This document shows positions 1 to 7,114 of a stretch of 64,000 bases of DNA, one piece after another; the first letter of the stretch is position 1; every line of letters starts with the position of its first letter. A program made the position numbers and the translations under genes. Origin of the DNA: Prauserella cavernicola (lineage in GTDB: Bacteria > Actinomycetota > Actinomycetes > Mycobacteriales > Pseudonocardiaceae); the NCBI RefSeq assembly GCF_016595675.1, contig NZ_JAENJH010000005.1:1-64000 (forward strand), read 5' to 3'. The notes under the pieces were generated by a model. The model was not told where the DNA came from. It was given only the letters and a program-made list of their open reading frames with translations, and made no database searches.

Positions 1-151
1 CCGCCCCGTACATGTTGCCGTGGTCGGTCATCCCCACCGCCGGCATCCCCAACCGCGACGCCTCCGCGAACAACGGAGCGATCTTCGCCGCACCATCGAG
101 CATCGAATACTCGGTGTGCACATGCAGGTGGACGAAAGAATCGTTCGACAC
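1..151 (-). CDS. dnaE: DNA polymerase III alpha subunit, N-terminal fragment (cut by window edge)
   Basis: The reverse strand from a GTG at 151 encodes about 50 residues that read as the start of a DnaE-type replicative polymerase. After a few residues comes the PHP-domain opening [16 protein letters not shown], followed by [10 protein letters not shown]. The two HxH-like histidines and the TDHG motif are the metal-binding signature of the N-terminal PHP domain. A GGGGAGG ribosome binding site lies about 9 nt upstream of the GTG, which supports this start. The rest of the gene (polymerase palm, OB fold) lies beyond the left edge. It is divergent from the PP2C phosphatase gene. DnaE1 (essential) and DnaE2 (mutagenic, usually near imuB) cannot be told apart from this fragment, though the opening is typical of DnaE1. 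Confidence 0.9.
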   Translation of the reverse strand, partial: MSNDSFVHLHVHTEYSMLDGAAKIAPLFAEASRLGMPAVGMTDHGNMYGA

Positions 152-456
152 CAGCGAAAACCTCCCCTTGACGAGACCGTCAGACGCGCGCGAACTCCGG
201 GCCCCACCCTAGACCGAGCCTCCGACGGAACGGGGCACGACGTGCCGCTGCGGGAGCCGATGCCATCCGCTAGTGGGCGCCCGGCAGGCCCACGGGGAAG
301 ACACCGTCGCCGGACGCTCACCCGCTGTCAGCGCCTCCAGCGCGCCCCCACGCGAGAGTGGATCGAGGGCGCCGTCACCCCTGGAGGGTGTCCGGTACGA
401 CCGGCTACGACCTATCGGGCGTCGTCAACGGAGGCGGCCAGTGGTTCACTGCACCC
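152..456. promoter_or_regulatory. Divergent intergenic region between dnaE and the PP2C gene
   Basis: This 305-base stretch contains no convincing gene. It should hold the divergent promoters of dnaE (leftward) and the PP2C phosphatase (rightward). I see a perfect short inverted repeat, GGCACG-A-CGTGCC, at 234-246, which is a plausible operator, and no clear -10/-35 pair. Open frames across it have no ribosome binding site and no family resemblance. Confidence 0.5.
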
Positions 457-1203
457 ATGACACGTGACGAGGCGCCCGGAGTCCACTACGCCGTGGGCTC
501 GGACGTCGGCCGGCGCCGCAGCGCGAACGAGGACTCCGCTTACGCGACCCCGCGCCTGCTCGCCGTCGCCGACGGGATGGGCGGGCACGCCGCGGGAGAG
601 GTGGCCAGCGCGATCGCGATCGAGGCGATGGCCGACCTCGACGGCAGGCTGGCCGACGCTGACCCCGAGAAGCGCAATCTCCTGCACGAGCTGGGCGAGG
701 GCGTCTCGGACGCCGCGACCCGCCTCAACGAGCGGGTGGCCGCCGAGCCCGAGCTGGAGGGAATGGGCACCACGCTCACGGCCATCCTGTGGGACGGCAC
801 CACCTTCGGTCTCGCGCACATCGGCGACTCGCGTGGCTACCTCCTCCGCGAGGGCGAGCTGAGCCAGCTGACGAAGGACCACACGATGGTCCAGTCCCTC
901 GTCGACGAGGGCAAGATGCCCGCCGAGCTCGCCGCACGCCACCCGGGCCGCTCGGTGCTCATCAGGGCGCTCATGGCCGGCTCGTCCGCCGAACCGGACC
1001 TCACGACGCACACCGCCGAGCCGGGCGACCGGTACCTGCTGTGCTCCGACGGGCTCACCGACGTCACCACGCCCGACGAGATCCTCGAGGTGCTGTCGTC
1101 CTCCGAGACGCCGGAGGACGCCGTGGGCAGGCTGATCGACATCGCCAACGAGGGCGGCGGCCCCGACAACATCACCTGCGTGATCGCCTACGTGGACCAC
1201 TGA
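457..1203 (+). CDS. PP2C-family serine/threonine protein phosphatase (soluble)
   Basis: The product is 248 residues, a metal-dependent PPM/PP2C phosphatase that removes phosphate from Ser/Thr residues and is probably cytosolic. The full motif series is visible: RRRSANEDS near the N-terminus, ADGMGGHAAGE (metal-binding Asp), GTTLTAILW, AHIGDSRGYLL, LLCSDGLTD, and GGPDNITCVI at the C-terminus. No membrane segment follows, so it resembles a stand-alone catalytic domain of PstP rather than the membrane-anchored cell-division phosphatase. The ATG at 457 fits the family start; an in-frame GTG at 358 would add 33 residues without homology. It is divergent from dnaE and converges on the molybdoenzyme gene 20 bp downstream. 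No kinase partner is adjacent. Confidence 0.9.
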   Translation: MTRDEAPGVHYAVGSDVGRRRSANEDSAYATPRLLAVADGMGGHAAGEVASAIAIEAMADLDGRLADADPEKRNLLHELGEGVSDAATRLNERVAAEPELEGMGTTLTAILWDGTTFGLAHIGDSRGYLLREGELSQLTKDHTMVQSLVDEGKMPAELAARHPGRSVLIRALMAGSSAEPDLTTHTAEPGDRYLLCSDGLTDVTTPDEILEVLSSSETPEDAVGRLIDIANEGGGPDNITCVIAYVDH

Positions 1204-1222
1204 GGCGACGTGCCGCCGTGAG

Positions 1223-2329
1223 TCACGGCAGGCACCACACCGGCACGCGGTGCACGGCGTTGTTGGAGAAGCCGCCGCGGTTCCACGGCTCGCGCAATGG
1301 CTGACTGGCACCGTCGGCGTCGGTGGCGCGCGCGGCGAGCGTGTACCGCCCCGGCTCGGCGTGCCAGGTGGCGCTCCAGCGCCGCCACGCGTGCCGGTGT
1401 CGCGTCTCGGGGTCGAGTCTCGCCCGCGCCCATGTGGCCCCGCCGTCGGTGCTCACCTCCACCCCGGCCAGCGGCGCACGGCCTGACCACGCTCGGCCGG
1501 TCAGCCGCACCGGGCCCGGCCGCACGACGCGCTGCCGGGTCTGGAAGTCCGGGAAGCCGGGAGGCACGAGCAGCGCCCTCGGCGCGATGCGGGTGACCGG
1601 CTCGCCCTCCTCGTCGGCCCGTCGCCTGGTCACGTAGGCCACGGCGTTCTGGTAGCCGGTGAAGCGCGACTCCGTCACCTCGATCGAGCGCAGCCACTTC
1701 ACGTGGGCCATGCCGTACCAGCCGGGCACCACGAGCCGCACCGGGAAGCCGTGCTGCGGCGGCAGCGGCGCACCGTTCATCTCGTAGGCGAGCAGCACGT
1801 CCTCACCGAGCGCCTCGGCCAGCGGCAGCCCGCGCTGGTAGTCCTGCTCGACGCCGCGCTCCACACCGTGGTCGGCTCCGGTGAACACCACGTCCACCGC
1901 GGACTCGCCGAGCCCGGCCTCGGCGAGCACGTCGCGCAGCGGGACGCCGGTCCAGTCCGCGGTGCCGACGGCCTCGACGAGCCACGGCTGGCTCACCGGC
2001 CGGGGCCGCAGCGCCGCCCTGCCGTTGCCAGCGCACTCCATCGTGACCCGCACGGTGCGAGAGGGGCGGGCGCGCAGGTCGGCGAGCGAGAGCGTGAGCG
2101 CGGTACCGGTGCTGCCGCCGACGGTGAGCCGCCAGCTCTGCGCGTCGACGACCGGGATGTCGTAGTGGACGAGCACGTAGTGCAGTCCCGCGGGCGTCAC
2201 GTCGTGGACCAGCGCCTCCAGCGGCAGACCGTGGTTGCGGGTGGCCAGCGCGAGCTCGGCCAGTGTGACGCCCTCGTCCTCACGCGCGAGGCGGGCCGGC
2301 AGGCTGATGTCGGAGAGCCGCGGGTCCAT
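1223..2329 (-). CDS. Sulfite-oxidase-type molybdopterin-dependent oxidoreductase
   Basis: The product is 368 residues of the sulfite oxidase fold. The Moco-binding domain covers roughly residues 25-230 and carries the cysteine that coordinates molybdenum in VTMECAGNGR (Cys99). A C-terminal Mo-co dimerisation domain (about residues 250-368) contains GVEVSTDGGATW and NNAVHRVPV. There is no signal peptide, no haem domain and no adjacent cytochrome, so the protein appears cytoplasmic and the electron acceptor is unknown. The ATG at 2329 is chosen because the upstream GTG at 2362 adds only 11 unrelated residues; neither has a strong ribosome binding site. The gene converges on the PP2C gene. Sulfite oxidation is plausible, but many actinobacterial members have unknown substrates. 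Confidence 0.85.
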   Translation of the reverse strand: MDPRLSDISLPARLAREDEGVTLAELALATRNHGLPLEALVHDVTPAGLHYVLVHYDIPVVDAQSWRLTVGGSTGTALTLSLADLRARPSRTVRVTMECAGNGRAALRPRPVSQPWLVEAVGTADWTGVPLRDVLAEAGLGESAVDVVFTGADHGVERGVEQDYQRGLPLAEALGEDVLLAYEMNGAPLPPQHGFPVRLVVPGWYGMAHVKWLRSIEVTESRFTGYQNAVAYVTRRRADEEGEPVTRIAPRALLVPPGFPDFQTRQRVVRPGPVRLTGRAWSGRAPLAGVEVSTDGGATWARARLDPETRHRHAWRRWSATWHAEPGRYTLAARATDADGASQPLREPWNRGGFSNNAVHRVPVWCLP

Positions 2330-2377
2330 GCGGTCAGGATGCTCGGCCGTCAGGCCGCGCACGAGGGCCCAGAGACC

Positions 2378-3322
2378 CTAGAGCACGTGGGAGGACGGGA
2401 CCGCCCACGTGTCGCACGTGGCGACCGTGCCGTCGTCGAAGCCCGCTCGCGCCCACCGGAGCTGGGTCTCGCTGCTGCCGTGGGTGTCGCTGTCGACCCA
2501 GTTGCGGAAGTCGTTCACCGCGGCCTCGGCGTCGGCGGCGCTGATGGAGCCGCGGCCGGAGGCGCTCGCGAGGAACAGCCCCGCGAAGCAGTTGGCCTGC
2601 AGCTCCACGCGGCGGTGCAGCTCGTGGTCCTGCGGACTGTCCCGCTCGTAGGAGCCGAGCTCGCGGTTGGCCATGTCCAGGATTCCGCTGAGCCGCTGCA
2701 CGTGGTGCCCGTACTCGTGGGCGACGGTGGCCAGGTGCGCCTCGGTCGACGGGCCGAGCGAGGCGAGCACCCGGTCGTGCGGCAGGTAGATGGTGTCGTC
2801 GAGGTGGCAGTAGAGCCCCGTCGCCTCGGTGGCGGGCGGCAGCGCGCCGCAGCGGGTCGACGGGTCGTCGTCGAGCCGCACGGAGACGCCGGAGACCGTC
2901 GCGCCCACCTCGGCCAGCACGGGCGTCCAGGCCTGTTCCAGGCAGCGGATCTCGGCGTCGTAGTAGTCCTGCAGCGCCGAGGGGTCCAGGCCGAGCTCCG
3001 GCAACGAGCACGCGACGGACGGCAGCGGGACGGACAGGGTGAGCAGCGCGTTGTCCCGTGGGTCCGGTGCGGCGTCGGCACCGGGCCGGTCCGCGGCTCC
3101 CACGGCGCCGGGCCGGGTCTGGATCGCGGCGACCACGGCCACGAGGACACAGGCGAACAGGGAGCACACCACGAGCGGCAGCGCCCGTCGCCAGCGCGGA
3201 GGACGCCGCCGCGCCGGTTCCGCGGGAGGCTCCTGCCGGTCCCACCGCGACAGGGGCAGATCCTCGATCAGGGGAGCCGACGCGCGGCGCGGCACGGCGG
3301 AGTCCCGGTCAGCAACCCCCAC
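2378..3322 (-). CDS. Membrane-anchored neutral zinc metallopeptidase (YpfJ/KPZ-like)
   Basis: The product is 314 residues. A cytosolic N-terminal stretch rich in Pro and Arg is followed by one membrane helix (about residues 48-67) and an extracellular peptidase domain with the zinc motif HEYGHH (residues 202-207). A downstream ELQANCFAG segment should supply the third zinc ligand. This is the predicted neutral zinc metallopeptidase family (YpfJ-like); its substrates are unknown. The start is a GTG at 3322 with AGAGG six bases upstream. The frame stays open further upstream, but that extension overlaps the neighbouring PhoX-like gene in antiphase. Four cysteines in the extracellular part may form disulfides. 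Confidence 0.85.
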   Translation of the reverse strand: MGVADRDSAVPRRASAPLIEDLPLSRWDRQEPPAEPARRRPPRWRRALPLVVCSLFACVLVAVVAAIQTRPGAVGAADRPGADAAPDPRDNALLTLSVPLPSVACSLPELGLDPSALQDYYDAEIRCLEQAWTPVLAEVGATVSGVSVRLDDDPSTRCGALPPATEATGLYCHLDDTIYLPHDRVLASLGPSTEAHLATVAHEYGHHVQRLSGILDMANRELGSYERDSPQDHELHRRVELQANCFAGLFLASASGRGSISAADAEAAVNDFRNWVDSDTHGSSETQLRWARAGFDDGTVATCDTWAVPSSHVL

Positions 3323-3373
3323 GACAGACCTCTGCTCGGTATCCGACAACTTGGACAAAGAATCATTGCGGCA

Positions 3374-3423
3374 GAGGCGACCAAGGTCACGCGACGTTGC
3401 CGTACCGTGATCTTGGTCGCCTC
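3374..3423 (-). terminator. Long hairpin downstream of the PhoX-like gene
   Basis: The arms at 3374-3391 and 3406-3423 match at 17 of 18 positions (arm core GGCGACCAAG), with a 14-nt loop. It lies just after the stop of the minus-strand gene at 3433 and just before the start of the metallopeptidase, so it most likely separates the two transcripts. Only a weak T-rich tail follows (TTCTTTG). Confidence 0.65.
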
Positions 3424-3432
3424 CGTGTGGGT

Positions 3433-4818
3433 TCAGAGTGAACCGCGCCGCCAGGGGCCGGTGATGGCGAACGTGATCCCGGGGTTCTGCGCGTTGACGA
3501 AGAGCCAGTTGCCCCGCTTCGGCTCGAACGTCGAGCCGCACCACTCCGAACCCGAGTAGTCGCCGGGCTCCACGGACTTGCCCTCGACCCCGCCGTCGGG
3601 GATCACGATCCGGTTGAGGGCGAACGGGAAGATCTCGCCGTCGGTGGTGAGCCCGTGCAGGTACTCGCCCTCGTCGCCGTCCTCGCACAGCACGATGCCG
3701 CCGCGCGGGCTGACGCAGATGTTGTCGGGGTTGTTCAGCACCGTCGCGTCGGGCGAGGCGAACAGGATGCGCAGCCTGCCCCGCATCGGGGCGTACTCGA
3801 ACACCTGGCCCTGTCCGCTCGGGCCGCCGCTGGTCGAGACGATGTACACGCGGTCGTTGCCCCACCACGCGCCCTCGAGCCTGCGGAACACGGCCGCACC
3901 CAGCGCGGCGCCCTGTTCCGCGGGCCGGGTCTCACCCGGCGCGTAGTCGGGGTTGGGCACGGTGACCCACGACGTGCGGTAGGTGGTGCCCGTGCCGTCC
4001 TCGTAGGTCGAGTACGAACCGCCCTCGTCGGTCTCGATCACGAGCATCTGCAGCGTGCCGCCCGCCTCCATCCGGCCCCGCTTGCGCGGCAGGAACCGGT
4101 AGAAGCCCGACGGGGTGGCGTCCTCGGTGAGGTAGACGATGCCGGTGGTCGGGTCGACGGCGACGGCCTCGTGGCTGAACCGGCCCATCGCCTTCAGCGG
4201 CGTCGCGTCGCCCAAGCGGTCGAACGGCACCTCGAAGACATAGCCGTGCCGGGTGCCGTCCGGGCCGACCTCGCTGGTCTCCTCGCAGGTCAGCCACGTG
4301 CCCCACGGCGTGGGACCGCCCGCGCAGTTGCGGATGGTGCCCGACAGGCTCGCCCACGACTCGAGGAACTCGCCGCGCTCGGGGTCGAACACCAGGTTGG
4401 TGGTGCCGCCCGTGGCGGCCGGGTCGTAGGCGGGCTCGGTGAACGCTCCGGTGTAGCCGCCCTGCTCGTGGTTGCGGACCAGGGCGATCCTGCCGTCGCG
4501 ACGGCGGAACGCGGCCATACCGTCGTGCGCGCCGGGGGTCGGGACGCCGTCGGACATGACGTCACCCGTCCAGCCGTAGCTGACGTACTCGAAACCCCTG
4601 GGCAGCGCGAGCAGGGGCAGTCCGGTCGTCTGGTCCCTGACCGGCGAGAGCGGGCCGTAGTCGGGACTGGCGGGGCGCTTGGTCAGAGGTGCGGCACCGG
4701 CCGTGCGGGCGCCGAGCGCCTCGAGCGGGCCGAGTGCGGCGAGGCTCGCGGTGGCGGCCACGCCCGCGCGGAAGAAGCCCCTCCGGTCGAGGCCTCCGGT
4801 GGGTGCGGTGTCGGTCAC
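3433..4818 (-). CDS. Tat-exported PhoX-like protein (DUF839 family)
   Basis: The product is 461 residues. The N-terminus has a twin-arginine signal (RRGFFRAG near residue 12) followed by an alanine-rich hydrophobic stretch ending near residue 43. The mature protein matches the PhoX/DUF839 family, a beta-propeller whose characterised members are Ca/Fe-dependent alkaline phosphatases. Visible family segments include LVRNHEQGGYTG, CAGGPTPWGTWLTCEE, FSHEAVAVDP and ICVSPRGGIVLCEDGD. The likely role is releasing phosphate outside the cell, but many paralogues are untested. The start is a GTG at 4818 with GGGAGG seven bases upstream. No pho box was recognised. Confidence 0.85.
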   Translation of the reverse strand: MTDTAPTGGLDRRGFFRAGVAATASLAALGPLEALGARTAGAAPLTKRPASPDYGPLSPVRDQTTGLPLLALPRGFEYVSYGWTGDVMSDGVPTPGAHDGMAAFRRRDGRIALVRNHEQGGYTGAFTEPAYDPAATGGTTNLVFDPERGEFLESWASLSGTIRNCAGGPTPWGTWLTCEETSEVGPDGTRHGYVFEVPFDRLGDATPLKAMGRFSHEAVAVDPTTGIVYLTEDATPSGFYRFLPRKRGRMEAGGTLQMLVIETDEGGSYSTYEDGTGTTYRTSWVTVPNPDYAPGETRPAEQGAALGAAVFRRLEGAWWGNDRVYIVSTSGGPSGQGQVFEYAPMRGRLRILFASPDATVLNNPDNICVSPRGGIVLCEDGDEGEYLHGLTTDGEIFPFALNRIVIPDGGVEGKSVEPGDYSGSEWCGSTFEPKRGNWLFVNAQNPGITFAITGPWRRGSL

Positions 4819-4999
4819 GGGTTACCTCCCGTATTCGGGTACGAGAGGGACGCTAACCAGCGGATTTGTCCGTTCCGCCGAGTCCGGGCAGCCGCGTGAC
4901 GAACCGGCGGTGAACCTTCGCCGACGGATCCAGCGGCGGGCGCGCGGGAAGCCCCGGGGGGAGTCTTCCCGGGTTCCCCGGAGCCCTCGCCTCGCGCGT

Positions 5000-5036
5000 C
5001 GGGTCGCCGCCGCGGGAGGTCCGCGACGGCGACCCG
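5000..5036 (-). terminator. GC-rich hairpin after the small secreted protein gene
   Basis: The arms at 5000-5015 and 5021-5036 pair with a single mismatch (core GTCGCCG / CGGCGAC) around a 5-nt loop. It sits 9 bp beyond the stop codon of the minus-strand gene ending at 5045. There is no T-run, as is common for terminators in GC-rich actinobacteria. The rest of 4819-5044 contains no gene. Confidence 0.55.
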
Positions 5037-5044
5037 GCTCACGG

Positions 5045-5461
5045 TCAGGGCAGCTGGACCGACTGGCTCTGGCAGTAACCGCTGTCCTCGTAGCGGACTC
5101 CGGTGTAGTACTTGCCCGCCTTGGGCAGCCTGCCCGAGATGAGGATGGAGACGCCGTCGTTGACACCGCCGACGGTCGTGATGATCGGGTCCACCCCGAA
5201 CTGGACGTCCTCGTTCACCTCGACACCGAACTCGTGGCCCCCGTCTCCGGTGACCCGTGCCACGCCGGTGAACGTGCCGTCCGCGTTCATGGCGGGTGGA
5301 TACACCTCGATGGTGCCCAGGTTCTTGGCCTCACAGGTGACCGCACGCGGCGTCCCGTCGGCGGCAGTGTCGGCGGTGTCGGCGGCGGCGGGCACACCGG
5401 ACATGGTCGTCACGGCGAGCACGGCCGCCGCAGAACAAGTGATGCGTGTTCGGCTACGCAC
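5045..5461 (-). CDS. Small secreted protein of unknown function
   Basis: The product is 138 residues. A Sec-type signal peptide is visible: positive VRSRTR, a hydrophobic core, and an AXA site (PAAADT) near residue 28. The mature part is acidic and probably all-beta, with a cysteine at each end (AVTCEAKN and SGYCQSQS) that could form a disulfide. I do not recognise a family. The GTG at 5461 follows AAGGGGG by 7 nt; upstream in-frame codons belong to non-coding sequence that includes the tRNA. The 160-bp upstream gap holds a tandem 11-bp repeat (CCAGGTGGCA twice, 5525-5545) that could be regulatory. Confidence 0.75.
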   Translation of the reverse strand: MRSRTRITCSAAAVLAVTTMSGVPAAADTADTAADGTPRAVTCEAKNLGTIEVYPPAMNADGTFTGVARVTGDGGHEFGVEVNEDVQFGVDPIITTVGGVNDGVSILISGRLPKAGKYYTGVRYEDSGYCQSQSVQLP

Positions 5462-5622
5462 TGTCAATCCCCCTTGGTCGACTGGATCTTGGTGAAACGT
5501 GACCGTAGGGACGCGCCACGGCAGCCAGGTGGCAACCAGGTGGCACCACGAGGGTGCGAGAGAACCGCGAGAACACGGATCGACTAGTCCGCTGACATTC
5601 TCGCTGGTACGAGACTTTCCGG

Positions 5623-5694
5623 TGGGCGCAGCAGGGTTCGAACCTGCGACCCCCTGCTTGTAAGGCAGGTGCTCTTCCGCTGAGCTATGCGCCC
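5623..5694 (-). tRNA. tRNA-Val (anticodon TAC)
   Basis: The reverse strand folds as a complete cloverleaf. The acceptor arms are GGGCGCA and TGCGCCC with discriminator A. The anticodon stem CCTGC/GCAGG encloses the loop CTTACAA, giving anticodon TAC (reads GUA, valine). The T arm is GCAGG-TTCGAAC-CCTGC. CCA is not encoded. No integrase or direct repeats flank it, so there is no sign that it serves as an attachment site here. Confidence 0.95.
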
Positions 5695-5733
5695 CGACGG
5701 CGGCGTCCCTGACCGGGACGCCGCCCGCGTGGA

Positions 5734-6195
5734 TCAGGCGAGTTCGGAGACCGCCTTCTTCCACGACTGCTGGTCACGAGCCTCGCCGGGCTGGTTGACC
5801 TCGGCGAAGCGCACGACGCCCTCCTTGTCGATCAGGAAGGTGCCGCGGACCGCGAGACCGGCCTTGTCGTTGAAGACGCCGTAGGCCTGCGCGACCTCGC
5901 CGTGGGGCCAGAAGTCCGACAGCAGCGGGAACTGGTAACCCTGCTGCTCTGCCCACGCCTTGAGCGAGAACGGCGTGTCCACCGAGACACCGAGGACCTG
6001 GACGCCCTCGTTGTCGTACTCGGCGAACTCGTCCCTGAGCTGGCACAGCTCGCCCTGGCAGATGCCACTGAACGCGAACGGGTAGAAGACAAGCAGAACA
6101 GGCTTGTCCCCCCGGAACGACGACAGCGTGACTTCCTGCTTGTTGTAGTCGTTGAGCGTGAAGTCCGGGGCTTGCGAACCGACCTCGACCGCCAT
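5734..6195 (-). CDS. ahpE: Peroxiredoxin, AhpE family
   Basis: The product is 153 residues of thioredoxin fold that reduces hydroperoxides in the cytosol. It resembles mycobacterial AhpE along its length, including LLSDFWPHGEVAQAYGVF and RGTFLIDKEG. The peroxidatic cysteine is Cys46 in AFSGICQGEL. Unlike mycobacterial AhpE, which has Asp there, this protein has a second cysteine five residues on (Cys51), the spacing seen in E. coli BCP, so an intramolecular disulfide is possible. The neighbourhood ahpE, DUF3052, aceE matches mycobacteria. The mycothiol system (mtr, elsewhere in the window) is a plausible reductant; that is inference. Confidence 0.92.
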   Translation of the reverse strand: MAVEVGSQAPDFTLNDYNKQEVTLSSFRGDKPVLLVFYPFAFSGICQGELCQLRDEFAEYDNEGVQVLGVSVDTPFSLKAWAEQQGYQFPLLSDFWPHGEVAQAYGVFNDKAGLAVRGTFLIDKEGVVRFAEVNQPGEARDQQSWKKAVSELA

Positions 6196-6294
6196 ACCGA
6201 GTGTTTCCTCTCCCGTAGGTCGTCCGGCGAAAAACCGTGTGTGCAGGACAACCCTATCGTGGGCGCAGGCCCGTCACATGGGCCAGTGTCGTCG

Positions 6295-6720
6295 CTACCG
6301 GCGTGATTTCGACCTCGGTACCAGCCTGGTCGCCGCCCACGCCTCACTGAGGCTGAGATTCGACGTCTGGGACAACCCCACGGTCGGTACAGCCTCGGCG
6401 ATATCGCTCGGCTCGACGTGACCGGGCTGACCGGTCTTGGGAGTCAGGACCCAGATGATGCCGTTCTCGTCGAGCGGCGCCCTGGCATCGACCAGGGCGT
6501 CTCCGAGATCCCCATCACCGTCGCGCCACCACAGCAGCACCACATCGATGACCTCGTCGGCATCCTCGTCGAGCAGGTCCGCACCGGTGTGCTCCTCGAG
6601 GGCCGTCCGGACGTCTTCGTCGACGTCCTCGTCCCAGCCGACCTCCTGGACCACCATGTCCGGCTTGATCCCAAGCCTCTCGGCGACGCTGCGCTGATCA
6701 GCGTCTCCCGCGGCGACCAC
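6295..6720 (-). CDS. DUF3052 family protein
   Basis: The product is 141 residues, cytosolic and strongly acidic, with no signal or membrane segment. It matches the actinobacterial DUF3052 family found between ahpE and aceE in mycobacteria (Rv2239c-like). Visible features are SVAERLGIKPDMVVQEVGWDEDVDED and a central VVLLWWRDGDGDLGD segment, shortened here. The function is unknown. The conserved position beside aceE suggests a link to central metabolism, which remains inference. The GTG at 6720 is preceded by GGAGG at about 9 nt. It is divergent from aceE. Confidence 0.85.
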   Translation of the reverse strand: MVAAGDADQRSVAERLGIKPDMVVQEVGWDEDVDEDVRTALEEHTGADLLDEDADEVIDVVLLWWRDGDGDLGDALVDARAPLDENGIIWVLTPKTGQPGHVEPSDIAEAVPTVGLSQTSNLSLSEAWAATRLVPRSKSRR

Positions 6721-7114
6721 GACCTCACTCCTCCAACTACAACTCGGTGCGGGACGTCACCCGAATATGACGACGACCCGCACGCTTCGTACACAGATGG
6801 GCTTAGCGAACACGGCCGGGGCGCACGACGCAACCGTCCACACCGGATCGCTGGCAACTCGTGTCCCGGAGCGTAGGTGCGCGAGCCGTCGAAAGCGAGT
6901 GGAAACACGTTGCTCACACCGCCGCGACGTCCCCCTTCCGAGGGCACTCAACTAGGGTGGGAGAGAAGCTCCAACTGGGGCTTCAACAGGCCAAACACGG
7001 CGTAGCCCGCCGGTGCAACGTTACCGCTGAGTAGCGGTGACGTGAGCCGCAGATGCGACGACGATGGGCTGGAAGAAGCACACAACACGAAGCGACAAAC
7101 GGCGAGGAGATCCC
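6721..7114. promoter_or_regulatory. Divergent promoter region of DUF3052 gene and aceE
   Basis: This is a 394-base gap with no convincing gene. It contains two imperfect inverted repeats close to aceE: 6965-6984 (GAAGCTCC-aact-GGGGCTTC, 7 of 8) and 7020-7041 (GTTACCGCT-gagt-AGCGGTGAC, 8 of 9). Either could be an operator; the second lies about 70 bp ahead of the aceE start. No GlxR-type TGTGA-N6-TCACA site was found. Confidence 0.5.

Noticed and set aside
1703-3559. A 618-codon plus-strand frame opposite the molybdoenzyme and metallopeptidase
   Set aside because: The minus strand carries intact catalytic motifs for both genes; the plus-strand frame is low-complexity and spans a terminator.
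5623-5694. tRNA-Val as an integration site with an adjacent island
   Set aside because: No integrase and no repeat of the tRNA 3' end nearby; the flanking order ahpE-DUF3052-aceE is ancestral.
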